The translations under genes were made by a program, and so were the position numbers. From the NCBI GenBank assembly GCA_913775715.1, contig CAJYMC010000007.1, forward strand, positions 1,550,001 through 1,614,000: 64,000 nucleotides of DNA. Reading direction: 5' to 3'. The DNA comes from an uncultured Exiguobacterium sp. (GTDB lineage Bacteria > Bacillota > Bacilli > Exiguobacteriales > Exiguobacteriaceae). Shown here one piece after another: positions 47,065-55,515 of the stretch; the stretch's first letter is position 1; each line of letters starts with the position of its first letter. Below the pieces are notes generated by a model. The model was not told where the DNA came from. It saw nothing but the letters and a program-made list of their open reading frames with translations, and ran no database searches.

Positions 47065-49685
47065 TTCTGCACCTCCTCGAGTAATAAGTGTTGGAGTCGA
47101 TCTGTTTCCTGTCGATCTGCAAGTTCTATGAACTGACGGATCAATGGGTTCGTCAACGTGATGGGTTCATAGAAACTGATGATCGTGCGTAACAATGCGA
47201 CACTCGGTGCGAAATCCTTATCACTGCAGTAGCGCAATTTAACGAGATACCAATGCTCGAAGAAATGCTCGAATCGTGTTTCCTTGTATTCCTCCAGTAT
47301 TCCATAACGAGCGAATTTCTCAGCTCGTGCCCGCTCTCGGACGACACTTCGTTCGAAGAACTTCACCGTCAATGCATTCACGGTCGATCCGGCAACTGCC
47401 GCATAATAATAATGGATGACTCGATTGACGAGTAAGACACGATTCGCGCGAAGCATCAATTCTTGGAAGAACAAGGAGTCCTGACCGACCGCACCGACGA
47501 CCTGTTCCAATTGATGTTCGAGCAGGAACGTGCGACGGACGACGAGTGCTTGAATGCTTTGTACCGCAAACCGATGTTTCAATAGAAAAGCTTTCGGATC
47601 CTCGCAAACCGTTCGTCCTTGTTTACGAATCGTCGGTAAGGCGATGATACTCGTCTTCTCAGCCAGCTTTTTCATATGCCCTGCCACAAAATCAAGTGAT
47701 GGATCATTTTCTAGTTCTTGAAGCAAAAAGGCGTAACGATCACTGAGTACCTCGTTATCCGGATCAAGGAACGTCACATACTCAGCCCGCGCCATCTCGA
47801 CTCCTTTGTTACGCGGACGTGAAGCACTGCCGCTTCCGCCTGTCTCGAAGAAATAGGTTCTGACATTTCCATAGCGTCGTGCGAGACGCTCTACGGCTTG
47901 ACGTGTCGCTATGTCCGTCGATCCATCATCTACGAGTAAAATCTCCGACTCCATGAATCGATCCATTCGCGTGAGACTGGCGAAACATTTATACGCGAGG
48001 TGTTTTCCATTGTTATAGATCGGAACGACGACCGACAGTTGTGGGGTCTGATTCGTCGGTACTACTACCTGTTCATTCCATTCAAATTGATCGAGCAACA
48101 GTGTTTTTCCGTTCAATTCATCTGCCTGGAACATGTCATATCCGATATCTGACCTCCAGATAATTGCACCGTTTCGACTACCACTCATCTCTTTTAGATA
48201 ATACGGATGCTCGCTTCCCTTTCGAACGATGCTGGCGTCGCTATATTTAAAGCCATTCACGAGGTCCTCTAAATAAAATTCGCCGTAGGATTCCTCTCCA
48301 TCCATCCAAGCAACGAGATCGGCTTGATTATAGGTTTGCTCCGTCAACATATCCGCTGAGACGATTTCGTCTGGTGTGAGACTTTGGCGATCAATCACGT
48401 CACGAATGGATTCTCCGTCCTGAGCGACAACGACTAATAAACGATGTTTTCGTGTCTCAGGTATGCGCCCGATGAACGCTAGAATCTGATCCATCCGCTC
48501 GAAGACTGTATGTCCCGTCATGACGGCACGAAGTCCTTCTGCTCGGAAACGCTCGATTTCTTCTTGCGACGTGCGCTCCACGATCGCTGTCGCCTCTTGT
48601 GCGTCATGCACGGTAAAAATGTTTGGAAACTCATTATTGACCGCGATACTGTAATTCGACAGAATCAAATTCCCGAGTGCTTGTGATTCATAAACGCGTC
48701 TGGCGCACATCGTTTTACTGTATTTAATGCTGTTCAAGTTCAAGACCCAGTCATAACATTTACTGACTTGTTGTAAGGCATCATAAGGAATCGCTGGTGC
48801 GACCCGTGATTGATAGCGTTCCGGGAACTGGTAAGCTGGTAAATCTAGGTGATAATTCCGGTCCACGATATCGAGTTCGTGCGAGGATTGCATCACCCCA
48901 TCAAATAACATTTCCGTGTCTTTCACACGCTCCGGATATTTTGCCATCCAGCTACCGGCAAATAAGACGCTCTGCTTTCGACTACGTGTCGCCCCGATTG
49001 GATTATGAATTAATGGATTGACACCAAACGGCATCGCCATGATGCGATTGTGTCCACATAAGACACGGTATTCAGGGATCATCGCTTCATCTGAAGTCAG
49101 AACGTAATCCGCAGCTTGCGCCACATCTTGAAAACGTTCATGATTGCTCGGGTCTTCTGTCGATTGAAAAACAACTGGAATGCCTTTATCTCTCACTTCT
49201 TGCATCATCGCAAGTAATCGGTGTCGCTTCTTGGAGTTCGGTGTGGCGACACCTTTCCAATCATCATTTTGTAGTCCCTTCCAAGACGAAATAACTAAAA
49301 ATAGATCAATTGGTCGTTTGAAGACATCTTCAAACGTATCAGAATTAACATAATGAAGATGAGCTGCATCTTCATAGTAGGCATACATGAATTCCGAACA
49401 GACGATGGCTATCTCGATTGGTCGTTTTTCATAGTAACGCGTCGTCGTCCGGACCGGTATAGGTGAGACATCCAATTGATCTAAAAGTGATGCTTGGCTA
49501 TTTTGTCGATAACGTGTCGTCGTGTTTTTTGAAGTTCGAACCGATGGCAGATGCAAGACGTCCAGTTGACGAAGTCTTCCGAGTGACTCTTTACTTGCTG
49601 CCGTTTCGCTTGTGAGCCGCTTCTTCTCTTCGCGAACCCAGTTCAGTTGCTGCATGATTTGTCGTTTCCATTTTTGATCACTCAC
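47061..49685 (-). CDS. Two-domain glycosyltransferase (CgeB-like plus GT2)
   Basis: 874 residues. An N-terminal helical stretch (1-45) leads into a GT-B-like, CgeB/spore-maturation-type domain about 90-410 (IAIVCSEFMYAYYEDAAHLHYV, VVFQSTEDPSNHERFQD, ADYVLTSDEAMIPEYR, SVLFAGSWMAKYPERVKD, KTMCARRVYESQALGNLILS). A linker follows, then a GT2 domain from about 548 (QLSVVVPIYNNGKHLAYKCF, ILLVDDGSTD, ASRPRNKGVEMARAEYVTFLDPDNE with the DxD). It could transfer two sugars or a repeating pair. GTG start at 49685 after AGGAAGGG. First gene of the first transcription unit of the locus. Confidence 0.85.
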   Translation of the reverse strand: MSDQKWKRQIMQQLNWVREEKKRLTSETAASKESLGRLRQLDVLHLPSVRTSKNTTTRYRQNSQASLLDQLDVSPIPVRTTTRYYEKRPIEIAIVCSEFMYAYYEDAAHLHYVNSDTFEDVFKRPIDLFLVISSWKGLQNDDWKGVATPNSKKRHRLLAMMQEVRDKGIPVVFQSTEDPSNHERFQDVAQAADYVLTSDEAMIPEYRVLCGHNRIMAMPFGVNPLIHNPIGATRSRKQSVLFAGSWMAKYPERVKDTEMLFDGVMQSSHELDIVDRNYHLDLPAYQFPERYQSRVAPAIPYDALQQVSKCYDWVLNLNSIKYSKTMCARRVYESQALGNLILSNYSIAVNNEFPNIFTVHDAQEATAIVERTSQEEIERFRAEGLRAVMTGHTVFERMDQILAFIGRIPETRKHRLLVVVAQDGESIRDVIDRQSLTPDEIVSADMLTEQTYNQADLVAWMDGEESYGEFYLEDLVNGFKYSDASIVRKGSEHPYYLKEMSGSRNGAIIWRSDIGYDMFQADELNGKTLLLDQFEWNEQVVVPTNQTPQLSVVVPIYNNGKHLAYKCFASLTRMDRFMESEILLVDDGSTDIATRQAVERLARRYGNVRTYFFETGGSGSASRPRNKGVEMARAEYVTFLDPDNEVLSDRYAFLLQELENDPSLDFVAGHMKKLAEKTSIIALPTIRKQGRTVCEDPKAFLLKHRFAVQSIQALVVRRTFLLEHQLEQVVGAVGQDSLFFQELMLRANRVLLVNRVIHYYYAAVAGSTVNALTVKFFERSVVRERARAEKFARYGILEEYKETRFEHFFEHWYLVKLRYCSDKDFAPSVALLRTIISFYEPITLTNPLIRQFIELADRQETDRLQHLLLEEVQK

Positions 49686-49746
49686 ACGTAAACACCCTTC
49701 CTCTTTTCAACTCTTTCTTAGTCTACGGAAGCAGTTCAAAGGCTAC

Positions 49747-49788
49747 TTGAAGGACTTGCAAGGTTTTTGTAAAGACTTCATGAAGCTT
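49747..49788 (-). promoter_or_regulatory. Shared upstream element, copy 1 (before the first glycosyltransferase operon)
   Basis: Minus strand: AAGCTT, CATGAAGTC, TTTACAAAAAC, CTTGCAAG, CTTCAA in 42 bp, ending 62 bp before the GTG at 49685. CTT-type steps recur at about 10-11-bp intervals (TTTACA, CTTGCA, CTTCAA, CTTTGA). Related to 43459-43499. The 49686-49972 gap otherwise contains only the divergent promoter of the small acidic gene. Confidence 0.5.
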
Positions 49789-49912
49789 TTTTGGATTTTC
49801 CTTACATTCCAGTTCAGTCAACCTGTATTTCCTAGGAAATCGACCGGTTTCACTTTCTTGTCCGTGGAAGTCATTCACATGTTTTCAAAAACGAATCTTA
49901 TGCACTCTCATT

Positions 49913-49936
49913 GTTTTGGATTTAAAAAACGGGGAA
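49913..49936 (+). promoter_or_regulatory. SigB-like promoter of the small acidic gene
   Basis: GTTTTG, a 12-bp spacer and GGGGAA resemble the general-stress promoter GTTT-N14-GGGWAW (one mismatch in the -10). Predicted start lies about 30 bp before the gene at 49973. Confidence 0.4.
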
Positions 49937-49972
49937 ACATTACTACGTACTGATAAAAGGAGATGACTGGAC

Positions 49973-50137
49973 ATGTTAAACGAAAAAAATCATGATTTAC
50001 CAGATGAAAAGGCAGACGTTGGTCTTCATCCGGATCCTGATCCAGCTGAGACATCGGATCCCGGGATCAAGCCTGCGGAGACACAACATCCGGATCCTGA
50101 TCCAGAAGAACTCGAGCGCGATCGAAAAGATTCATGA
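49973..50137 (+). CDS. Small acidic protein with HPDPDP repeats (54 aa)
   Basis: A 54-codon ATG gene with AAAGGAG upstream. The product is hydrophilic and acidic, with two copies of HPDPDP (residues 19-24 and 39-44), and no Cys, Trp or hydrophobic core, so it is probably disordered. The repeat is also a 19-bp exact DNA duplication (50027-50045 and 50087-50105), 60 bp apart, so the protein grew by duplication. Closed by a strong terminator. A SigB-like promoter suggests a stress role. Not recognised as a known family. Confidence 0.65.
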   Translation: MLNEKNHDLPDEKADVGLHPDPDPAETSDPGIKPAETQHPDPDPEELERDRKDS

Positions 50138-50153
50138 ATCTCACGCCATAGAA

Positions 50154-50187
50154 AAAGAGGTTGCGGAAATGATTCCGCAACCTCTTT
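50154..50187. terminator. Bidirectional terminator
   Basis: Perfect 14-bp arms AAAGAGGTTGCGGA / TCCGCAACCTCTTT between the small acidic gene and the converging oxidoreductase gene. Confidence 0.88.
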
Positions 50188-50195
50188 AGGCATGT

Positions 50196-51191
50196 TTATT
50201 TCACTTTTACTAATAGTTTCCCCGTGTTCGATCCATCGAATAAGCCAAGAAAAGCATCTGGTACACGATCGAATCCTTCAAAGATTGTCTCTTCGTATTG
50301 TAACTTCCCTTCACTGACCCATTGACCGAGTTGCTCAGCTGCTTCCTTAAATCGTTTGCCGTAATCGCCCACTAGGAAACCTTGCATGCGCGCACGCGCA
50401 ATGATTAATTTTGATTGAACACGTGGACCGATGTCCTGTTGAGCGTTATACCCAGAAATAGCGCCGCAGACTGGTACCCGCGCGAATGGATTGAGTCGAT
50501 CAAGGACTGCATCCCCAATCTCCCCACCGACGTTTTCAAAATAGACATCGATGCCGTCTGGACATGTCCGGTCTAACGCTTCCCGAATGTCTTCCGTTTT
50601 GTAGTTGATGACTTCATCAAAACCAAGATCTGCTTTTAAGTGTTGTAGCTTTTCGTCACTTCCTGCGATTCCGACGACACGCGCGCCTTTGATTTTAGCG
50701 ATTTGACCGACGATCGATCCAACAGCCCCTGCTGCTGCCGATACGACGACCGTTTCCCCTGGTTGTGGATTACCGATATCAAGCAATCCGAAATACGCTG
50801 TCATCCCTGTCATTCCGAGAACACCAAGTGCTGTTGAAATCGGTGCGATCTGCTCATCGATTTTACGAACGGTTTTCGCATCGACGACTGCTTTAGTTGC
50901 CCAATCGAGCATCCCAACGACGACATCACCTGACTTGAGCCCTTCACTTTTAGACTCGATAACACGCGCTACGACACCACCGTGAATCGGTTCATCAATC
51001 TCAAATGGTTGCGAATAAGAACGTGCATCGTTCATACGACCCCGCATATATGGATCGACCGAGATATAGAGTGACTCTAGTGCGACTTGCCCTTCCTTCA
51101 GCTCTGCTAACTCAAATGATTCATAGCGGAATGTTTCCCCTGTTGGTTTTCCGTTTGGTCGTGCTGCTAATACGATACGTTGTTCTGACAT
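50196..51191 (-). CDS. NADP-dependent medium-chain reductase (YfmJ/CurA type)
   Basis: Zinc-free medium-chain dehydrogenase/reductase of the leukotriene-B4-12-hydroxydehydrogenase group, reducing C=C bonds of enones with NADPH. Signs: VALESLYISVDPYMRGRMND near the start, GMTGMTAYFGLLDIGNPQPGETVVVSAAAGAVGSIVGQIAKIKG (nucleotide site), DVYFENVGGEIGDAVLDRLNPFARVPVCGAISGYN and the end FDGSNTGKLLVKVK. 331 residues. Single gene; natural substrate unknown, probably a detoxification role. Confidence 0.92.
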   Translation of the reverse strand: MSEQRIVLAARPNGKPTGETFRYESFELAELKEGQVALESLYISVDPYMRGRMNDARSYSQPFEIDEPIHGGVVARVIESKSEGLKSGDVVVGMLDWATKAVVDAKTVRKIDEQIAPISTALGVLGMTGMTAYFGLLDIGNPQPGETVVVSAAAGAVGSIVGQIAKIKGARVVGIAGSDEKLQHLKADLGFDEVINYKTEDIREALDRTCPDGIDVYFENVGGEIGDAVLDRLNPFARVPVCGAISGYNAQQDIGPRVQSKLIIARARMQGFLVGDYGKRFKEAAEQLGQWVSEGKLQYEETIFEGFDRVPDAFLGLFDGSNTGKLLVKVK

Positions 51192-51379
51192 GATTCATGA
51201 CCTCCTCATTCAATGTACTTCTTCACTGTAACAATTCCGTTTCTGAAAGACGAATCCTTTGCTTGTTTGGAATTTTCTAACTTTTTCTTGACGTCCTTCT
51301 GTTCTTACCGTAAGATAAAACACAATTCATAACTTTTATACTGTTATGCACAAAAGCGTTACATAAGGAGAGGACTTGT

Positions 51380-52438
51380 ATGGATTCATCTATTTTGCGT
51401 CAGCCGCGTCAATTTGCCGTTCATGTTTTAAACGGACTTAGTATCGGAATTCTCGTTGCCCTTATTCCGGGAGCACTACTCGGTGAACTCGCTAAGGCAT
51501 TATTGCCATACGTGTCCGGAGCCCAACATGTTTTAGATGCCACAACACTCGCGATGCGCCTTTTACCGATGGTGATTGGTGTTGCCGTAGCCATGCAATT
51601 TAAAGTGACACCGATTGCGACCACGTCAATTGGTCTTGCGACTGTCGTTGGATCAGGTGTTGCGACACGTGCGGACGCGACGTTCGTTTTCGTCGGTACG
51701 GGTGACGTCATCAATGCCGGACTAACGGCAGCTATAGCAACGGCGATCGTCTTACTGATCGGAGATCGCTTTAAGACCTACACGGTGCTGGTCATGCCGA
51801 CGATTTTAATTGTCGGAGCAGGTGGAATCGGTGTTTTGACGTATCCATTCGTGACACGGATCACGACGGCGATTGGACATGTCATTTCAGACTTCACGGC
51901 ACTTCAACCCGTTTTAATGGGCATTTTGATTGCCATCGCCTTTTCCGTGCTGATCGTCTCTCCGCTTTCAACGGTCGGCATTGCAACAGCGATTAGTTTA
52001 TCAGGTGTTGCTGCCGGAGCTGCGAACCTAGGCGTCTGTGCCGCTGGATTTGGTCTTGCAATCGCCGGGTGGCAAGCGAATTCACGTGGAACGTCGATTG
52101 CTCATTTTCTTGGTTCTCCTAAAATTCAGATGGCGAACTTCATTCGTAATCCATTGATGATCCTACCTGTCATGTGTAGTGCCGCTATTCTTGGCGCACT
52201 AGCAGGAATGCTTGGCGTCCAAGGTACACCGTTTAGTGCCGGCTTCGGGATGTCTGGTCTAATCGGTCCGATCAATGCGTTACATCTGATGTCAGGAGGC
52301 TGGACATTGTTCAACATGACATTCGTTCTTGGATTATTCATCGTCTTACCAGTCATCCTTTGCCTATTGTTCCATCTGCTCTTCCGGAGATTCCGTCCAT
52401 GGATGAGTGCAGAACCATACCGACTGGATTTTGAGTAA
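51380..52438 (+). CDS. PTS EIIC-like membrane protein (PTS_EIIC_2 family)
   Basis: About ten hydrophobic helices with the PTS IIC-type motifs of the PF13303-like family: HVLNGLSIGILVALIPGALLGELAKAL, GVAVAMQFKVTPIATTSIGLATVVGSG, VSPLSTVGIATAISLSGVAAGAANLGVCAAGFGLAIAGWQAN and GLIGPINALHLMSGGW. 352 residues, AAGGAGAGG before the ATG. No EIIA or EIIB domain is encoded nearby, so it either borrows them or acts as a different permease. Ligand unknown. Confidence 0.82.
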   Translation: MDSSILRQPRQFAVHVLNGLSIGILVALIPGALLGELAKALLPYVSGAQHVLDATTLAMRLLPMVIGVAVAMQFKVTPIATTSIGLATVVGSGVATRADATFVFVGTGDVINAGLTAAIATAIVLLIGDRFKTYTVLVMPTILIVGAGGIGVLTYPFVTRITTAIGHVISDFTALQPVLMGILIAIAFSVLIVSPLSTVGIATAISLSGVAAGAANLGVCAAGFGLAIAGWQANSRGTSIAHFLGSPKIQMANFIRNPLMILPVMCSAAILGALAGMLGVQGTPFSAGFGMSGLIGPINALHLMSGGWTLFNMTFVLGLFIVLPVILCLLFHLLFRRFRPWMSAEPYRLDFE

Positions 52439-52464
52439 GTTCATCTTTAGTCGTTCTTTCAGCA

Positions 52465-52517
52465 CAAAAAGCCAAGCCGACCGTCTATGAAATCGACGGA
52501 TCGAGCTTGGCTTTTTG
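52465..52517. terminator. Bidirectional terminator
   Basis: CAAAAAGCCAAGC / GCTTGGCTTTTTG hairpin between the converging EIIC-like and HAD genes; inner CGA/TCG pairs extend it. Confidence 0.85.
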
Positions 52518-52522
52518 TACAT

Positions 52523-53152
52523 TTATTTGATTACTGATAGTAAGTCAAGCGGTGTTTCGATGACATGATCCGCCGAATCCCACTCGGATTTTGCACCAAA
52601 ACCATATTGGCATAAGACGACCGGCATGTTTTCCTTACGAGCCGCTTCGACATCAGAAGACCGGTCCCCGATCATCCAGTAGGATTCTTCCCCAAACTCC
52701 TCACGGTGCGCTCGTAAGATGTCCGCTTTTTCTTTCCCGTTAACGGATTCCAAGCATTTCGGACTCGTGAAGAACGAACGAATGTCTTGGCTATCCAGCA
52801 CAAGGTTTAGATAGTGGTTACCACAATTACTTGCTGTTGAAATGGTATGTCCCGCTGAAACTAGCGCTTCTAATAAAGATCGAATTCCGTCGAACAAGAC
52901 GTTCTGTTCTGCCATCGTCGCTTCTAGATGACCGTGTCTTTTTTTACGAATCAACCGAATATCCTCTTCTGAGGCTTCCGGAATCGCTTTACGCCAAAAG
53001 GCACTTCCTGCCAACCCATAACTTGCTTGTACACTCGATTGAGAAGGTTTTGGAAGATGCGGCATGTCCTCCATCGCCCGATGGATTGCTTCTGTCATCT
53101 GTTCCGTTGAATCGATCAATGTACCGTCAATATCGAATAAGATAATTGCCAT
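52523..53152 (-). CDS. HAD-family phosphatase (phosphoglycolate-phosphatase-like)
   Basis: HAD hydrolase with FDIDGTLIDSTEQMTEAIHRAM (nucleophile DxDGT, residues 7-11), helical cap, TASNCGNHYLNLVL (motif II Ser/Thr), Lys in GKEKADILR and MIGDRSSDVEAARKENMPVV (motif IV). 209 residues. The phosphate ester is unknown. It lies 13 bp downstream of the DedA gene on the same strand and is probably cotranscribed. Confidence 0.88.
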   Translation of the reverse strand: MAIILFDIDGTLIDSTEQMTEAIHRAMEDMPHLPKPSQSSVQASYGLAGSAFWRKAIPEASEEDIRLIRKKRHGHLEATMAEQNVLFDGIRSLLEALVSAGHTISTASNCGNHYLNLVLDSQDIRSFFTSPKCLESVNGKEKADILRAHREEFGEESYWMIGDRSSDVEAARKENMPVVLCQYGFGAKSEWDSADHVIETPLDLLSVIK

Positions 53153-53165
53153 GTTCCCACTCCTT

Positions 53166-53729
53166 TTAGATCTCTTTTTTTGCTTTTCTCTTTTTTTGAA
53201 TCAAGTAGCCAACCGTAATCAACACACCTAAACCAATCCAAACGATTGGATGATTGAGATGGTGCAATTTTCGCCATTCATGCCCGACGGCTTTCCCGCC
53301 CCAAATGAAGATCGCCGACCAAAGGAAAAAGGAAATCGTCGTCACGACGGTAAACGTCCAGCGTGAAACACCAGTCAGACCGGCACCAATCGCAAATCCG
53401 ATGCGCCACATTGGAGACAGAAGAAGGATATAGCGTCCCTTCGTCTCCATTTGTGTCTGAAACTGAAGCATTTTTGTTTCCGAAATCCGAAACCATTTGA
53501 ATAAACGATTCAATAACCGTTCACTACCGAACTGACCAATCGTAAAGAAGAGGTTTTGACTAATGACGAAGCTCACTACAGCGAGGAACAACATGAATAA
53601 AAGATTGGCCTGTGCCGTATGAACGAGATATCCGGCATATGCGAGCGGCACTTCGCTCGGTATGAATGGAAACATAAGCGTCATCATGATCCCGATATAA
53701 CCGTATGACTCCATCCAGTGATGTCCCAT
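53166..53729 (-). CDS. DedA/SNARE-associated family membrane protein
   Basis: DedA-type membrane protein: the start YGYIGIMMTLMFPFIPSEVPLAYAGYL carries the conserved acidic F-x-P-x-E-x-x-L motif, and LSPMWRIGFAIGAGLTGVSRWTFTVV carries the conserved Arg and G-x-x-x-G of the family. 187 residues, about four or five helices. Members flip phospholipids or undecaprenyl phosphate; the substrate here is unknown. Forms a probable two-gene unit with the HAD gene. Confidence 0.88.
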   Translation of the reverse strand: MGHHWMESYGYIGIMMTLMFPFIPSEVPLAYAGYLVHTAQANLLFMLFLAVVSFVISQNLFFTIGQFGSERLLNRLFKWFRISETKMLQFQTQMETKGRYILLLSPMWRIGFAIGAGLTGVSRWTFTVVTTISFFLWSAIFIWGGKAVGHEWRKLHHLNHPIVWIGLGVLITVGYLIQKKRKAKKEI

Positions 53730-53818
53730 ATTCGTCCCTCCTCCCGCTTTACCAACTATTTCTAGTGTATCGAACTTTCAAGAAGGCGTACAGGAAACGG
53801 CTCTTTTTACATTAGAAA

Positions 53819-53845
53819 GAGCGACTTCTTATAGTGAAGTCGCTC
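53819..53845 (-). terminator. Terminator of the DUF1232 gene
   Basis: Perfect 10-bp arms GAGCGACTTC / GAAGTCGCTC, 15 bases past the stop, with TTTCT following on the minus strand. Confidence 0.75.
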
Positions 53846-53860
53846 GGATCATCTATTTGA

Positions 53861-54295
53861 TTAATACGCATCCTCACTTTGTAATGGTTGCGTACGACGC
53901 TTTTGTTGTTCATCTTGCCAGTCACTGAAACGTGTCAATTCTTCAAAAACTGTTTTTGTGACGAAAAGGATAACCGCGATATCGTCTGCGAAACCAAAAC
54001 CGAGTACAAAATCAGGTACGAGGTCAATCGGTGATACGAGGTAAATCAACGCTCCGATTACTTTTAAGATCGTCGTACGACGAATGTTGCGATATTCACC
54101 TGACTGGTACGCGCGAATCATATCGACGAATAACGTCAGCGGTGAGAAGACGACGGACAAACGAGAGTTACTGTTTACCTTTGCAGTTGCTCGTTGTAAC
54201 AACGAATTCGTCTTTTTCGGACGATCGATATAATCTTTTGCATCTTCGGCATATTGATTTTGTTGTTTTTCTAATTGTTGATTCGAGAATTTCAT
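53861..54295 (-). CDS. DUF1232 (YkvA-like) membrane protein
   Basis: Small protein (144 aa) of the DUF1232 family. The core LFVDMIRAYQSGEYRNIRRTTILKVIGALIYLVSPIDLVPDFVLGFGFADDIAVILFVTKTV carries the YLVSPIDLVPD signature between two hydrophobic helices. The N-terminal 40 residues are hydrophilic and charged. Function unknown in the family. Stands alone, with its own terminator. Confidence 0.9.
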   Translation of the reverse strand: MKFSNQQLEKQQNQYAEDAKDYIDRPKKTNSLLQRATAKVNSNSRLSVVFSPLTLFVDMIRAYQSGEYRNIRRTTILKVIGALIYLVSPIDLVPDFVLGFGFADDIAVILFVTKTVFEELTRFSDWQDEQQKRRTQPLQSEDAY

Positions 54296-54431
54296 TCCTG
54301 TTTTCCCCCATTCTAAAGTAACTTCAACGCTCTTCTATTTCCCTGTTCCTACGGATGATAATCCTGTCAGGTTTCAGGATATGATGGAACGGTAAAAAAG
54401 GGAGAGAAGCGTTACAGAAAGGATGATTTTT

Positions 54432-55181
54432 ATGAATCATGTTAATCAAACCGTCATCATTACGGGAGCCGCGAATGGAATTGGTGCAGAACTCGCCCGC
54501 ACTTACGCTGCGCATGGCGCAAATGTCGTTCTTGCTGACATCGATCAGATGACAGGAGACGAATTAGTTCAACAAATTGAAGAAGATGGTGGGACGGCTT
54601 ACTTCTATCACCTCGATATCCAACATGAAAAAGACGTTCAACTGTTGATTGAAAAAGCGATTGAACATACTGGTCGCATTGACATCGTCATCAACAACGC
54701 TGGCATTATGATTCGAAAACCCTTAATCGAATTGTCACTTGAGGAATGGGATCGGGTTCATCATACGAACCTGCGTAGTATCTTTTTAACGACTAAGGCC
54801 GCTACACCTTATTTGAAACAAAGTAAAAGTGGTGGTCGGATCGTCAATCTCGCTTCGACCCGCGCCTTTATGTCGGAACCGCATACAGAATCTTATGCTT
54901 CGACGAAAGGTGGCATTTTTGCTCTGACCCATGCACTTGCTGTCTCACTTGGAGAAGACGGAATTCTCGTCAACGCGATTGCTCCTGGTTGGATTGAAAC
55001 CGGTGACTATCAAGAATTATCACCTGAAGACCACAGTCAGCATCCAGCTGGTCGTGTTGGAAAACCAAGTGATGTCGCTCGAGCGGCTCTCTATCTGACA
55101 CACCCAGATAACGATTTCTTGACGGGCGAAACATTGGTCCTAGACGGAGGAATGACACGAAAGATGATTTATGAAGAATGA
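54432..55181 (+). CDS. Short-chain dehydrogenase/reductase
   Basis: Classical SDR, 249 residues. NAD(P)-binding TGAANGIGAEL, Asp in VVLADIDQ (suggesting NAD rather than NADP), NNAG, Ser in LASTRAF, YASTK (catalytic Tyr and Lys) and the C-terminal DFLTGETLVLDGGM. ATG at 54432 with AAAGG nine bases ahead; an ATG at 54423 sits on that site. Resembles glucose/3-oxoacyl-reductase-type enzymes; substrate unknown. Single gene with its own terminator. Confidence 0.93.
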   Translation: MNHVNQTVIITGAANGIGAELARTYAAHGANVVLADIDQMTGDELVQQIEEDGGTAYFYHLDIQHEKDVQLLIEKAIEHTGRIDIVINNAGIMIRKPLIELSLEEWDRVHHTNLRSIFLTTKAATPYLKQSKSGGRIVNLASTRAFMSEPHTESYASTKGGIFALTHALAVSLGEDGILVNAIAPGWIETGDYQELSPEDHSQHPAGRVGKPSDVARAALYLTHPDNDFLTGETLVLDGGMTRKMIYEE

Positions 55182-55189
55182 TGCGTATG

Positions 55190-55213
55190 GAGTGCCTTTC
55201 GGGGCACTTTTTC
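55190..55213 (+). terminator. Terminator of the SDR gene
   Basis: GAGTGCC / GGCACTT hairpin 9 bases past the stop, followed by TTTTTC. Confidence 0.75.
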
Positions 55214-55515
55214 ATTTCATAAAAACTATACTTATACCTTTTTCAAACATTAATAAACCTTTTATTTATACGATGTTACAAAAATATATCTTCTGACATC
55301 ATTCGGAAATCAATCAATTACATAATGATTTTTCCTTTCATATCAACATATTCTATTTATCCTTCTGTTCACGCATCATTATTTTCATAAATTCTTCATA
55401 GTTTCTGCTAGCTTCTCTTGTATTTTTTTAAAAGAATTGTAAAGTGGATTTTCTGATTTTCTTGTTAGAGTGGGATAGGTAACACTTCACAAGGGAAAGG
55501 AATGACGCTTAGTTT
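55214..55515. other. AT-rich 300-bp non-coding gap
   Basis: Very AT-rich sequence between the SDR terminator and the M23 peptidase gene. I see no ORF above about 20 codons with a ribosome-binding site and no clear promoter hexamers. It contains TGTTAC and TGTAAA, half-sites of a WalR-type motif, but never as the required direct pair. A five-codon reading frame (55502-55519) with AAAGGA directly before it overlaps the next ATG. Confidence 0.5.

Noticed and set aside
49747-49953. 68-codon plus-strand frame in the glycopolymer leader
   Set aside because: No ribosome-binding site; it is the complement of the shared regulatory element and promoter region.
54360-54415. SigB promoter before the SDR gene
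   Set aside because: GTTTCA is followed by GGTAAA at 14 bases, which misses the GGGWAW core; too weak to list.
55270-55460. WalR-type sites before the M23 peptidase gene
   Set aside because: Half-sites TGTTAC and TGTAAA are present but never as the direct repeat with 5-base spacing needed for the motif.
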